Assembly: GCA_002439165.1 (NCBI GenBank)
Contig: DJTE01000038.1
Coordinates: forward strand, 1 to 64,000
From: Chryseobacterium indologenes
GTDB taxonomy: Bacteria > Bacteroidota > Bacteroidia > Flavobacteriales > Weeksellaceae
DNA: 64,000 nt
Direction of reading: 5' to 3'
The number at the start of each line of letters is the position of its first letter. Within the stretch, counting starts at the first letter, position 1. The notes under the pieces are model-generated. The model saw only the letters and a list, made by a program, of their open reading frames with translations. It was not told the DNA's origin and made no database searches. Shown piece by piece: positions 35,921-44,810 of the stretch. Made by a program: the position numbers and the translations under genes.

Positions 35921-36430
35921 TTACAGTTTAGGTTTTATACTCATCTCCTGAACTTCTTCGGCAGAAAAACCATAAATCTGAGGTGTTTGTACATCCAGTA
36001 AATTAAGATAAATATAGAGTTCGCCCCTGTGGTGGATCTCATGCTCCGTCATGGCCCGAAGCCATTTCCATACCGATATTTCGCTGCCGGCAGGAGTCAG
36101 GCATCTGCGGTTAAGATCTTCATCAGAAAGCCCGCTAAGAATTTGTATCATCTGCCGGTGCATTTCATTAAAATATTTTACCGTTTCATCATAGCCGTCT
36201 GCAAGGTCTTTCCCACAACCCTGGTAGGCACTTTTTCTTCCGGAAATGGTTTCTCCGTACATGTTCCGCTCGATGGCGGCGATATGTCTGATCTGGTCAC
36301 CAATGGTAAACTTTCCCGGTTTGTAGGAGAAATCAATATGCTCCGGGGGGACTGCTTCGATGAGCCGAGTTGTCCGGCCCCTGATTTTTTCATAATAATC
36401 AATAAATGATGTTACAGATCTTATTTCCAT
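35921..36430 (-). CDS. DinB family protein
   Basis: The 169-residue protein is a DinB-like four-helix bundle. The metal-site histidines are likely in IGDQIRHIAAIERNMYGE and WLRAMTEHEIHHRGELYIYL, in the usual order. DinB-like proteins include thiol transferases and many unknowns. It stands between the frameshifted S41 gene and the flavin monooxygenase on the same strand, without a tight operon arrangement. Confidence 0.88.
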   Translation of the reverse strand: MEIRSVTSFIDYYEKIRGRTTRLIEAVPPEHIDFSYKPGKFTIGDQIRHIAAIERNMYGETISGRKSAYQGCGKDLADGYDETVKYFNEMHRQMIQILSGLSDEDLNRRCLTPAGSEISVWKWLRAMTEHEIHHRGELYIYLNLLDVQTPQIYGFSAEEVQEMSIKPKL

Positions 36431-36497
36431 GACCAGTCTTTTAAACCGTTAAATTATTGAAAATAAGAACAGGGACAAAAAATCCGGATACTTTTTG

Positions 36498-37664
36498 CTA
36501 CTCATGGTGTCCGCTGAAAAATTCCAGCATGGTTTCTAAAGCATTTTCAGAATGCATTCTTTCGCCGTTTTCAAGCGATTCCCGTATCGCTTTGGCTGCC
36601 CGTTTCCGCATCTGGTTTTCATACAGGGCAACTGCTTCTTCCAGGGACTGACAGTTGCTGTCTGTGAGGCATTCGCTCAGCTCCAGAGCATCAAGCATGG
36701 CCATGTTGGCTCCTTCTCCGGCAAAGGGAGGCATTACATGAGCGGCATCTCCGATCAGGGTAAGATCAGAACGGGTCTTCCAGGCCTTTTCTAAAGGCAT
36801 ATAGTAAATCGGACGGGGGATGAATGGAGTTTCAGCGCTCTCAAAAAGTTCAGTCCAGCTGCTGTTCCATTCAGGATATTCTTTTTGATACCAATCCAGG
36901 ACCTGCGTCTGATCAGAAAAATCGATGCCGCTGGCTGATGGCCAGTTTTCATCGGCTCTGAAGCTTGCATAAAACCCAATATTACCGTTTCCTTTCTGTC
37001 CCAGCAGCAGATTCTGACTGTTTCCGAAAGCCATGATCTTTCCTCCTTTAAGAAGAGCGGTAATGGCAGGAGCTGTTTTTTCTGCATGAATAATGTTGCC
37101 TTCAAGCATAATAATGCCTGAATAAACAGGCTTGATATCTGTAAGGTATGGACGGACCCTGGAATTGGCTCCGTCTGCCGCAATGACAAGATCGGCATGG
37201 GCTGATGAACCGTTTTTAAAATGAAGCATCCAGCCGTTACCCTGTTTTTCCATAGAAATAAAATGACTGTCCCACATGACAGTTTCCGGAAGCAGCGATT
37301 CCAGAAGCATATTCCTCAGCGGACCGCGGTCAATTTCCGGACGGAAATGAGCGTGCCCGAAATTTTCATCCGGTTTGCTCTCATGGTCACTGTAAAATAT
37401 TTCTGCCTGTTGGTTCACAATCAGCATTTTGTCAGCGCCGGGACGGAAGTTTTTCTTAAACTCATCCAGAAGTTCGGCCCCGCGTAAAGCCGCCATTCCC
37501 GAATCTTCGTGCATATCAAGAGGAGAACCCTGTACACGGGCATTTTTATCAAAATCTCTCTCATAAACTTTTACCTCTGTATTTTTAAGCTGTAACAGTC
37601 TTGCGAGTGTAAGGCCGCCCGGACCTCCGCCAATAATCGCTATTGATTTATTTTTTATAAACAT
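36498..37664 (-). CDS. FAD-dependent monooxygenase, TetX-like
   Basis: A 388-residue group A flavin monooxygenase, the same length as Tet(X). It shows GGGPGG (12-17), VYERD with the ribose-binding acid, LVIAADGANSRVR, and GDAAHVMPPFAGEGANMA (305-322), the last matching the Tet(X) segment closely. Tet(X) enzymes hydroxylate and inactivate tetracyclines. The substrate-side region around KIMAFGNSQNLLLGQ differs from Tet(X), so tetracycline activity is not established. The gene lies 25 bases downstream of an AraC regulator on the same strand and is probably under its control. Confidence 0.88.
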   Translation of the reverse strand: MFIKNKSIAIIGGGPGGLTLARLLQLKNTEVKVYERDFDKNARVQGSPLDMHEDSGMAALRGAELLDEFKKNFRPGADKMLIVNQQAEIFYSDHESKPDENFGHAHFRPEIDRGPLRNMLLESLLPETVMWDSHFISMEKQGNGWMLHFKNGSSAHADLVIAADGANSRVRPYLTDIKPVYSGIIMLEGNIIHAEKTAPAITALLKGGKIMAFGNSQNLLLGQKGNGNIGFYASFRADENWPSASGIDFSDQTQVLDWYQKEYPEWNSSWTELFESAETPFIPRPIYYMPLEKAWKTRSDLTLIGDAAHVMPPFAGEGANMAMLDALELSECLTDSNCQSLEEAVALYENQMRKRAAKAIRESLENGERMHSENALETMLEFFSGHHE

Positions 37665-37689
37665 CTTAATTGAATTTACAGAGGCAAAG

Positions 37690-38445
37690 TTATCTTTGTT
37701 TCAAAACAGATAATAGTATAAATCGGTCGTTTTTATTTTTGGCCAGCTCCTTAGGAATCACTCCTGAAAATTTTTTGATTTCCCTGATGAAATGGGGCTG
37801 ATCCGTATAATTGAGCTCCGGGAAAAGTTTTCCCGCTGCAATATGTTCCAGGGAAGCCCGGAAACGGAGTATCGTAGAATATGATTTTAATGAAAGCCCG
37901 AACTGTTTGCTGAAATAACGGTTGATCTGCCGGCTGCTCCATGAAGTTCTTTCAGAAAGTTCTGTAACATTCATCTCACCCTTTGAAGCATAAATAAGCT
38001 CAAACAGAAGACGCTTTCTTGGATCTGTCTTTTCAGGGGCCAGCTCCTGTATTACCCGGGAAGCATATTGGTAGAATGCTTCAAAATCATTCATTATATC
38101 TGCCGTAAAATTCCAGAAGCCATCCGGAAGTTCTTTTGCCGTATTTAAAAGATCTGCAATAGAGGTCTGCAGGATATATTCGGCTCCCAGCGGTCTGAAG
38201 CTTACGACAAATGCGAGAGTATGGGGAGGAATGATTCTCTGTTCCGGTGCTGTTTCCAGGCCGATCAGCAGAACATGTAAAGCTTCTGTCCCGGATTGCA
38301 GAAAAAATAAATCAACTCTTCCGTCCGGAATCACCACAGCTTCTTTAGGTTCATCCGATGGATTGTGAAACATGCCTATACTCTCTACAAAGATATCAAG
38401 GGACGGATCGGGAGAAAGGAACTTACAGTAAAATTCATTGTTCAT
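37690..38445 (-). CDS. AraC-family regulator next to the TetX-like gene
   Basis: A 251-residue regulator with an N-terminal DUF6597-like sensory part (SPDPSLDIFVESIGMFH, VVIPDGRVDLFFL) and a C-terminal AraC domain (about 145-240). The signature region appears as NYTDQPHFIREIKKFSGVIPKEL, slightly degenerate in the second helix-turn-helix. It is transcribed ahead of the monooxygenase gene with 25 bases between, so an effector-controlled two-gene unit is likely. The effector could be the substrate of the enzyme. Confidence 0.88.
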   Translation of the reverse strand: MNNEFYCKFLSPDPSLDIFVESIGMFHNPSDEPKEAVVIPDGRVDLFFLQSGTEALHVLLIGLETAPEQRIIPPHTLAFVVSFRPLGAEYILQTSIADLLNTAKELPDGFWNFTADIMNDFEAFYQYASRVIQELAPEKTDPRKRLLFELIYASKGEMNVTELSERTSWSSRQINRYFSKQFGLSLKSYSTILRFRASLEHIAAGKLFPELNYTDQPHFIREIKKFSGVIPKELAKNKNDRFILLSVLKQR

Positions 38446-38624
38446 GTCATCGGGAATATATCGGTGATGAATTTACAAAAAATGCTTAATTAAAAACCGG
38501 AGCAGCATGAGATTATATAGTATGCTCCGGATTATAAATCCTCTTCGTGTCGTGAATAATATGACTTTAAAATTTGGTGAATCCGCAAATAACTGATATT
38601 TTAGTCAAAAATGACTAAGTAACT

Positions 38625-39767
38625 ATGAAGAAATGGATTTCGATGTGTATTATTGTATGGGGATGCAGTAATATAAGAGCTCAGGCCGTAAGTATAGATA
38701 AAGAAAAGCTGCTTGAATATTATGAGAATCAACGTTATGCCGACGCGGCAAAGTATCTTGAAAATCTTTACCCACAGGATACAAAGGATGTAAAAGCACT
38801 TACCCAGATGGCATACTGCAATATGATGGCGGGAAAACTCCCGGAAGCAGAGAAAAATTACCTTAAAGCCAATACGGCAGAACCCAATAATCTGCCTGTT
38901 CTGTTCAGTCTGGCCAATATCAGTTCACGCCGGGGGAACGCTGCGAAAGCTAAAACCTATCTTACACAGATCATGCAGCTTGACAGTCTTAATTTCAGTG
39001 CCTGTAAACAGCTTGCGGTTTATGCGGAAACTCCTGAAGCCAGACTCGGTTACCTTAAGAAAGCGAACAGGCTTAATAAGACAGATCCGGATGTGGCATA
39101 TGACCTTTCTATGGCCTATAAACAACAGAGACAGTTCCAGCCTGCCTATGACGTTCTGAAAACAGCTATTGAAGCAGATCCCGAGAACTTTACCCTTCAG
39201 CAGGCACAGCTTCCGGTGGCTAACCTTCTGGGAAAATATCAGGAAGTAATAGATACCGGAAAAAAGCTGACGAATAATAATACGGATGTAAATGTTATCA
39301 ATGAAATGGGACAGGCCTATTTCTATTTAAAGGACTATCAGATGTGTGCCACACTCTTTAAAACCCTGGAAGACCTGGGAGTCCGGAACGAAGGAACCCT
39401 GTATTTTATGGCTTTAAGCTATCGGGAACTGAAAAACTATGATCTTGCAACAGCCTACGCCCAAAAGACAATCGAAGAAGGAATATCAAAGCATACGGCT
39501 ACTTATTATACGACGCTCGGTGGTATCTATGAAGCAAAAAACCAGTTTCCCGAAGCAGTGGCAGCCTACAAAAGAGGACTTACTTTTGATAACAGTAATA
39601 TGATTAACTACCGTTTAGGACTGCTTTATGACTTGAATATGAAACAGGCTAAGAATGCATTATCCTACTACAACCTGTACCTTAAAAGCAAACCGGATCA
39701 GGAGAAGGAAAAAGATCAGATCGCCTATGCAAAAACCAGGATTGCCGCGCTTACAAAATCAAAATAG
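38625..39767 (+). CDS. secreted tetratricopeptide repeat protein
   Basis: The 380-residue protein starts with a signal peptide (MKKWISMCIIVWGCSNIRA, then QAVSI) and consists of about nine TPR units with the usual pattern, for example AYCNMMAGKLPEAEKNYLKA and LGGIYEAKNQFPEAVAAYKR. It has no enzymatic domain and should act as a scaffold in the periplasm or outer envelope. It stands alone, transcribed away from the AraC-monooxygenase pair. Confidence 0.9.
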   Translation: MKKWISMCIIVWGCSNIRAQAVSIDKEKLLEYYENQRYADAAKYLENLYPQDTKDVKALTQMAYCNMMAGKLPEAEKNYLKANTAEPNNLPVLFSLANISSRRGNAAKAKTYLTQIMQLDSLNFSACKQLAVYAETPEARLGYLKKANRLNKTDPDVAYDLSMAYKQQRQFQPAYDVLKTAIEADPENFTLQQAQLPVANLLGKYQEVIDTGKKLTNNNTDVNVINEMGQAYFYLKDYQMCATLFKTLEDLGVRNEGTLYFMALSYRELKNYDLATAYAQKTIEEGISKHTATYYTTLGGIYEAKNQFPEAVAAYKRGLTFDNSNMINYRLGLLYDLNMKQAKNALSYYNLYLKSKPDQEKEKDQIAYAKTRIAALTKSK

Positions 39768-39910
39768 AAGACCTTACGAAAAGAATATGGCCAGCTCCCA
39801 ACACACGTAAGGAATTCAGGTTAAATACTAAAATCGGGTTTCAGCCATGTTTATACCTTTCATAAAAATATGACTATGTTTACACTACAAAAACCGATAC
39901 TAAAAAAGGA

Positions 39911-40633
39911 ATGAACAAAAGCTCCCGCTCTTTTCCGGTATATGCCACAGCTAATAAAACTATTACCCTGATCATCCGTACAGCAGCTTCAATATGGCTT
40001 CTGGCCGCTTTTCTGCTGGGATTTTTATTACCGGTAGCCTTTGCATCTGATGAAGGGTATGCAGTTTCGTACAGCACTCATCCGGTTGGTACACTGATTT
40101 TTGTAATATGCTATGAACTGTGTTTCTTTTTCCTTTGCAGATGGCTGGTAAAGCTCTGGCAACGGAGGAAAGACAAATCTGTTATAAAAATGTGGGTAGA
40201 CGAAAAGGGCCTGCACCGCCGGCAGAAAGATGGGATTGTACTTTCTGTTTTATACAGTAAATTACGGTGTGTTCCGAAAGAGGGAAATTACGATGTTTAT
40301 ACCCGGCAGATCGGTTCCGGAAAATATTCCAGAACGGCACTGATGGCTAATTATATGAATGAAAAAGGCGATATTATGCCTGTTGAGGTGGAATTTAACA
40401 TGAATGTCTGGTACGGTTTTTTTCCCGGCAATATCATGGAACTGAGAGCTGCTTTTTTTCAGAATATGAACAGTTACAGGGAAATAAGAATCAACCCTGA
40501 TGTGTATATACATTACAATATAAATCCTGATACCTTTCAGTTTGAAGCAAAAAAATACTGGATAAGGTGGACTGTTGTTGCCCTTTTGATTATTTCCGCA
40601 TGGCTGGTCATCATGCTGCTGACGGTAGATTAA
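39911..40633 (+). CDS. hypothetical membrane protein
   Basis: A 240-residue protein with membrane segments at about 18-43, 58-80 and 217-237. Between the second and third lies a soluble domain of about 135 residues with strands such as MWVDEKGLHRRQKDGIVLSV and VEVEFNMNVWYG, a plan like PH-domain-type membrane proteins. I do not recognise the family. A one-segment membrane protein follows 81 bases downstream. Confidence 0.7.
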   Translation: MNKSSRSFPVYATANKTITLIIRTAASIWLLAAFLLGFLLPVAFASDEGYAVSYSTHPVGTLIFVICYELCFFFLCRWLVKLWQRRKDKSVIKMWVDEKGLHRRQKDGIVLSVLYSKLRCVPKEGNYDVYTRQIGSGKYSRTALMANYMNEKGDIMPVEVEFNMNVWYGFFPGNIMELRAAFFQNMNSYREIRINPDVYIHYNINPDTFQFEAKKYWIRWTVVALLIISAWLVIMLLTVD

Positions 40634-40714
40634 ACTTCTGATTATTTAAAACTTTATGCTTTATAAGGAATGAAAAGAAAATTTATATAACCATTTTAAC
40701 TCCCGGTAATCAAT

Positions 40715-41155
40715 ATGAAGTATCTGAAATACATTATAGGACTGATCCTTTTCATTGGAATAATTATCTTCTTAAATAAAACAGGATCAGAAGAATATGC
40801 TGAAAAAAATAAAATTTTAAAAAACGGAGTCGTTTTCGAAGGAGTAGTTACCGGCATACAGAGATCTCATAATCATAGCTTTGGAATACTGTCCGTAAAC
40901 ATTTCCCAATCAAATGTAAATACCTTTTCAGCTAAACCGGAACAGGGAATATACCCTTACCGGATCAGAGGAAAACAGGCCGAAATATATGCCCCTTTGT
41001 TTATACAGAGACAGATAGGGGACCACGTTAAACTCATTTCTGATGAGGAAACGGTTTATTATAAAGGCGCGGAATCCAGTGATAAAGGAGAAATCTATAT
41101 CATTACAGAATCCGGAGATATTGATTTTGTAAAAGAAAATTCCCGGTTCAGATAA
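40715..41155 (+). CDS. hypothetical membrane-anchored protein
   Basis: This 146-residue protein has one N-terminal membrane segment (YLKYIIGLILFIGIIIFL, about 3-20) and a soluble region of short strands, including NKILKNGVVFEGVVTGIQRS and QIGDHVKLISDEETVYYKGA. The sequence after the anchor resembles small OB- or SH3-like barrels but no family can be named. It may be co-transcribed with the preceding membrane protein. Confidence 0.7.
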   Translation: MKYLKYIIGLILFIGIIIFLNKTGSEEYAEKNKILKNGVVFEGVVTGIQRSHNHSFGILSVNISQSNVNTFSAKPEQGIYPYRIRGKQAEIYAPLFIQRQIGDHVKLISDEETVYYKGAESSDKGEIYIITESGDIDFVKENSRFR

Positions 41156-41226
41156 ACCATAAACCCCTTTTCGTTAAGACAGAATTCTGATGAAAATCAA
41201 TATCTTTATCATACAGAACAAGAACA

Positions 41227-42222
41227 ATGAAACTGAAATTAGGGATCCTCGATCAGTCGCCCGTTATCTCCGGCAGCAATTCTTTAACCGCACTGAATAA
41301 CAGCATTGATCTTGCCATATTCGCTGATGAAGCCGGATTTCACAGTGTGATGTATTCCGAACATCACGGGGTAGAAGCCTATGGAAGTTCAAGCCCCGAA
41401 CTTCTTGCTGCTGTTGTGCTGGGCAGAACAAAGAAGATCAGAGCGGGAACAGGAGGAATTATGCTCCGCAACTATTCAGCCTATAAAATTGCAGAATGGA
41501 CGAAAATGCTGAGTACCCTGTATCCCGGACGTTTTATCCTGGGGCTGGGAAAAGCTCCGGGAGGGCTGAAAGATGCTGTACAGGCTCTGAACAGCAATAA
41601 ACCTCCGGTGCTGTCCAATATGGAAAACAGACTGGAAGAGATCATTCAATACATAAAAGACGAGGAAGGAGTGTACCGCGGGCTGATCGCACAGCCCAAA
41701 GAACTTATCCATCCGCCGGAAATCATCTGGCTGGGTTCAGGAATGACTTCGGCAAGCGAAGCCGCAGGACATGGAGCAGGATATTCGTTTGCCGATTTTA
41801 TGCGTAATGGAAATGAAACCGAAAGTACAGAAGCCTATCTGAGAGAATTTAATAACAGCAGATACGGAAAAGTACCTTCACTGCAGATAGCCGTTGCTGC
41901 ATCAGTAGCAGAGGATATCCATAAAGCCGGATATAATGCCTATGGAATGGCTTATCAGTTTCTGCAGGCAAGACATTTAGAGGCTCCGGAAGCACTTCTT
42001 CCCTCAGAACAGATCAGAGAAAGAATCATGGGAACAGAACATGAAGAAGAATTCTTTCGCATTCTGGATAAGATTATCATCGATACTCCTGCAAATATCT
42101 CAGAAAGATTAAAGGAAACTTCCGAAAAATACAATACCGATAATATTCTCATACTGTGCAATATGTATAGAGAAGAAGACCGTATGGATACCTATAAAAA
42201 CATTATCCTGAACAACCGCTAA
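41227..42222 (+). CDS. LLM class flavin-dependent oxidoreductase (MsnO8-like)
   Basis: The 331-residue protein is a luciferase-like monooxygenase with the MsnO8-group start LKLGILDQSPVISGSN. It has the FMN/substrate barrel motifs SVMYSEHHG, IRAGTGGIMLRNYSAYKIAE and PGRFILGLGKAPG. It would use FMNH2 supplied by a separate reductase. No paired flavin reductase lies next to it, though an FMN reductase is encoded at 44.8-45.4 kb. Substrate unknown. Confidence 0.9.
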   Translation: MKLKLGILDQSPVISGSNSLTALNNSIDLAIFADEAGFHSVMYSEHHGVEAYGSSSPELLAAVVLGRTKKIRAGTGGIMLRNYSAYKIAEWTKMLSTLYPGRFILGLGKAPGGLKDAVQALNSNKPPVLSNMENRLEEIIQYIKDEEGVYRGLIAQPKELIHPPEIIWLGSGMTSASEAAGHGAGYSFADFMRNGNETESTEAYLREFNNSRYGKVPSLQIAVAASVAEDIHKAGYNAYGMAYQFLQARHLEAPEALLPSEQIRERIMGTEHEEEFFRILDKIIIDTPANISERLKETSEKYNTDNILILCNMYREEDRMDTYKNIILNNR

Positions 42223-42295
42223 AGTTTTTGACAGGGAAACCGTTAAAAGTATTATATTGGCGAAAAATTAATAACATCAATCCAGGATCATTTCC

Positions 42296-42658
42296 ATGAG
42301 TTATAATATCCAGCTTTACAGGACCGAAACGAAAGAAAAAGAAAAAGCCGCTAACGATGACAGTTTTTTTGATCGTGAAGATAACCTTGTGCCGTTTGAA
42401 AAACAGCAGATTGCCTATCTTAGAGACCGTCTGTTGAGTTACCGGTACGAACTGACCGGGGAAGATGCTTCAGGACTTCATTTCAATCATCCGGATGAAG
42501 ATTTCGGAAGCGTATTGCTTTCAGAAAGAGGACTTTATTTCAGGGCCGGATTGAGTGAAAGCTCCATTTTTGAAGTCGGAATGACTGCCTCGGAATTTAC
42601 AGACACCGGTGAATTTGCAAAATACGATCCACAGCAGGAGGGCTGGGAGGAATTTTAA
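42296..42658 (+). CDS. hypothetical cytoplasmic protein
   Basis: A 120-residue acidic protein without signal or membrane segment. It starts MSYNIQLYRTETKEKEKAAN and contains a charged FFDREDNLVPFEKQQIAYLR helix region and two strand-rich stretches (LHFNHPDEDFGSVLLSERGL). Small proteins of this type occur near SUKH/Imm families in Bacteroidota, but I cannot assign it. It stands alone between the LLM and PanE-like genes. Confidence 0.7.
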   Translation: MSYNIQLYRTETKEKEKAANDDSFFDREDNLVPFEKQQIAYLRDRLLSYRYELTGEDASGLHFNHPDEDFGSVLLSERGLYFRAGLSESSIFEVGMTASEFTDTGEFAKYDPQQEGWEEF

Positions 42659-42768
42659 CCGGAGATCAGCTCAGGATCAGGGAGGTTGAAAGTGTTCTGC
42701 TTATAAAAAACTCTTTTTTTCCTTAACAAAACTTACCATTTAAAAACTCTTAAGGCTGAGCTGGTTTT

Positions 42769-42867
42769 GTGATCAGCGATTATACGGAAGAAATGCAACC
42801 CTATCCAAGATTTTTACTGGATGAGTATATTCCTGCTTTTATCGCTACAAAAGCAGTGAAACTATAA
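42769..42867 (+). CDS. very short ORF or remnant
   Basis: A GTG-started frame of 32 codons (ATG alternative at 42793, 24 codons) encodes an acidic then hydrophobic peptide: VISDYTEEMQPYPRFLLDEY followed by IPAFIATKAVKL. The composition is protein-like, but there is no family and no clear promoter. It may be the tail of a decayed gene upstream of the PanE-like gene. Confidence 0.25.
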   Translation: MISDYTEEMQPYPRFLLDEYIPAFIATKAVKL

Positions 42868-42916
42868 AATTTTATCATTCCTTACATTTTATTTTGAACC
42901 CCATTTACCTGAAATA

Positions 42917-43846
42917 ATGAATAAAAAGCATATCGTTATAATCGGCCTCGGTGGAGTAGGCGGATATTTCGGATTTAAGATTAACCAATTGAATGAAACG
43001 TCGGAAGCGTATAAAGTAACCTTTGCTGCCAGAGGTGAAACCTATGAAAAAGTAAAAGAAAACGGCCTTATCCTGCTTTCCCCTGAGCATTCGGCAGCCC
43101 ATACTTTTCCTGATGCCTTAGAACAGCAGATCATCGATATAAAGGACCCGGACCTCATCCTGATCTGTGTGAAAGAATACGATCTGGAAAATGTCTGTAC
43201 TCAGCTCAAGCAGATTATTCATAAAGATACAGTACTGCTTCCGATGATGAACGGAGCCGATATTTATGAAAGAATCAGAGCGGTCATTCCGGATAATGTC
43301 ATCCTTCCGGCCTGTATCTACGTTGCTTCCCATATTAAAGAGAAGGGAACGGTAGAGCATAAAGGAAAAGCAGGGAAAATGATCATGGGAAGAGATCCGC
43401 AGCATTTTACCGCAGATATAAACTGGATCGCCGAACTGATGAAAAAAAGTAAAATTGATATTGATTTCAAAGACAGCGCATTAACGGATATCTGGACCAA
43501 ATTTATTTTCATTGCAAGCTTCGGACCGGTAACGGCCAAATATAATTCATCCATCGGAACCGTATGTACGGATGCCCGGCAGAAACAGGAAGCTGCAGAA
43601 ATCATGAAAGAGATTAAGCGGATTGCAGATCAAAAAGAAATTCACCTTTCCGCAGACATTATAGAGGAAACCTTTGAGAAAGCGGGTGCATTTCCTTTTG
43701 AAACTCCTACCTCACTGCAGTTGGATATTCACTCCGGAAAGAAGGATAACGAACTGGAACTGTTTGCCGGAGCCGTTTTAAAATACGGAGCAGAACTGAA
43801 TATAGAAACACCATTTACCGAAAGGGTCTACCAAGACTTAAAATAA
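42917..43846 (+). CDS. ketopantoate reductase family protein (PanE-like)
   Basis: A 309-residue 2-dehydropantoate 2-reductase family member with the NADPH site IIGLGGVGGYFGFKI (GxGxxG from Gly10). Further landmarks are LILICVKEYDLE, LPMMNGADIYERI, and the catalytic Lys region DIWTKFIFIASFGPVTA with the later conserved Glu/Ser stretch. No other pantothenate gene is nearby, so whether it makes pantoate or reduces another keto acid is open. The gene name panE is therefore withheld. Confidence 0.88.
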   Translation: MNKKHIVIIGLGGVGGYFGFKINQLNETSEAYKVTFAARGETYEKVKENGLILLSPEHSAAHTFPDALEQQIIDIKDPDLILICVKEYDLENVCTQLKQIIHKDTVLLPMMNGADIYERIRAVIPDNVILPACIYVASHIKEKGTVEHKGKAGKMIMGRDPQHFTADINWIAELMKKSKIDIDFKDSALTDIWTKFIFIASFGPVTAKYNSSIGTVCTDARQKQEAAEIMKEIKRIADQKEIHLSADIIEETFEKAGAFPFETPTSLQLDIHSGKKDNELELFAGAVLKYGAELNIETPFTERVYQDLK

Positions 43847-43847
43847 T

Positions 43848-43917
43848 CTCAGTTCCGAATAAGAATATCTTACAGATGCAGGTTTAATCAGATAAAGAAT
43901 GAGAATTATGACATTCA
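43848..43917. repeat. degenerate dispersed element, copy A
   Basis: Starts CTCAGTTCCGAATAAGAATA, contains the small inverted repeat TAAGA...TCTTA, and ends near GAGAATTATGA. A related sequence of the same length lies at 47915-47985 in the same orientation. It directly follows the stop of the PanE-like gene. Confidence 0.45.
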
Positions 43918-43918
43918 T

Positions 43919-43944
43919 AAAGGCGGTCCGAAACCGCCTTTTTT
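43919..43944 (+). terminator. rho-independent terminator
   Basis: AAGGCGGT (43920-43927) and ACCGCCTT (43933-43940) form an 8-bp stem with a 5-base loop, followed by T to 43944. It terminates the PanE-like gene and, being AT-rich on the other side, may also serve the convergent ferredoxin gene. Confidence 0.9.
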
Positions 43945-43995
43945 GATGTATAGAAATTTAAATATATAGAGAAATTTCCGGAGTTGGTAAAACGA

Positions 43996-44346
43996 TTATG
44001 CTCCGTGCATGAATTTCTGCCGGTCCAGCAATACCTCATCAGTTTCCCGGTGGTCAGGATCATCGATACAGCAGTCTACCGGGCATACTGTTTTACACTG
44101 AGGTTCTTCATGGAAGCCTTTACATTCCGTACACTTTCCGGGAACAATATAATACACCTCATCAGAATAAGCCTGCTGGTATGCTCCGGCATCAGTTTCC
44201 GTTCCGTCCGGGAAAACGATTTTTCCGGAAAGCCGGGTCTTATCCTGCCAGCGCCAGTCGATAGCACCTTCATAAATAGCTGAATTGGGGCATTCAGGTT
44301 CGCAGGCTCCGCAGTTGATGCAGTCGTCGGTGATGATAATAGCCAT
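43996..44346 (-). CDS. bacterial-type 4Fe-4S dicluster ferredoxin
   Basis: The 116-residue ferredoxin begins MAIIITDDCINCGACEPECP, giving cysteines 9, 12, 15 and 19 for one cluster. The second set lies in KCTECKGFHEEPQCKTVCPV near residue 72-90. The insertion between the two halves and the length fit the ferredoxin common in Flavobacteriia. It is preceded by a hairpin with a T-run only 25 bases before its ATG, so its expression may be governed separately from the four genes upstream on the same strand. It would act as a low-potential electron carrier. Confidence 0.92.
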   Translation of the reverse strand: MAIIITDDCINCGACEPECPNSAIYEGAIDWRWQDKTRLSGKIVFPDGTETDAGAYQQAYSDEVYYIVPGKCTECKGFHEEPQCKTVCPVDCCIDDPDHRETDEVLLDRQKFMHGA

Positions 44347-44370
44347 AGTATTAATGGTTTTAAGGTTTTT

Positions 44371-44411
44371 AAAAAGGGGATTTTCCGGACAATATACCGG
44401 AAGAAATCCCC
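44371..44411 (-). terminator. hairpin with T-run in the leader of the 4Fe-4S ferredoxin gene
   Basis: On the minus strand GGGGATTT...TTCCGG pairs with CCGGAA...ATCCCC across an 8-base loop, with a 2-base bulge, and is followed by TTTTT and then the ATG 25 bases on. This is an intrinsic terminator placed directly before a gene, which could act as an attenuator. A -7-like TAAGTTTA just upstream (near 44417-44424, minus strand) could start a short leader transcript. Confidence 0.65.
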
Positions 44412-44440
44412 AACTAAACTTAAGTAAATGAACTAAACGT

Positions 44441-44462
44441 TGAAAAAATAAGCCGCAACGGC
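44441..44462 (-). terminator. short terminator after the 2Fe-2S ferredoxin gene
   Basis: On the minus strand GCCG-TTG-CGGC forms a 4-bp all-GC stem followed by TTATTTTTT. It starts 10 bases after the stop codon of the 2Fe-2S ferredoxin gene and probably ends the superoxide dismutase operon. Confidence 0.55.
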
Positions 44463-44471
44463 GGTGGTTCT

Positions 44472-44789
44472 TTATTCTGCAATTTCTATGAAAAGTCCGT
44501 CCATTGCCGCAGTAAGCTGAATCTGACAGGCGAGTCTGCTGGAAGAAGTTGTTGTAAAAAGTTCAGACAGAAGCGCTTCCTCCATATCGCTTTTTTCAGG
44601 AAGAACTGTGGCTTCACTGAGGATATAACAGTGGCAGGTAGCACACATGGCCATTCCTCCGCACATCGCTTCCATAGGCAATTCATATGCTTTACAGAGA
44701 TCTTTAAGGCTGAGTCCCATTTCCAGAGGACAGATCAGATGATGGATATTTCCTTCCTGATCCTTTACCATGATTGTAATTTCATCCAT
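44472..44789 (-). CDS. 2Fe-2S ferredoxin, adrenodoxin type
   Basis: A 105-residue ferredoxin with cluster ligands Cys43, Cys49, Cys52 and Cys88 in the pattern CGGMAMCATC and RLACQI. This matches adrenodoxin/ISC-type [2Fe-2S] ferredoxins, as does the ELPMEAMCGG start of the cluster loop. It follows the FMN reductase gene by 21 bases on the same strand. It is the last gene before a terminator, so it is probably the electron carrier of the SOD operon. Confidence 0.93.
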   Translation of the reverse strand: MDEITIMVKDQEGNIHHLICPLEMGLSLKDLCKAYELPMEAMCGGMAMCATCHCYILSEATVLPEKSDMEEALLSELFTTTSSSRLACQIQLTAAMDGLFIEIAE

Positions 44790-44810
44790 TCTTCAGAACA
44801 GTTTTTATCA

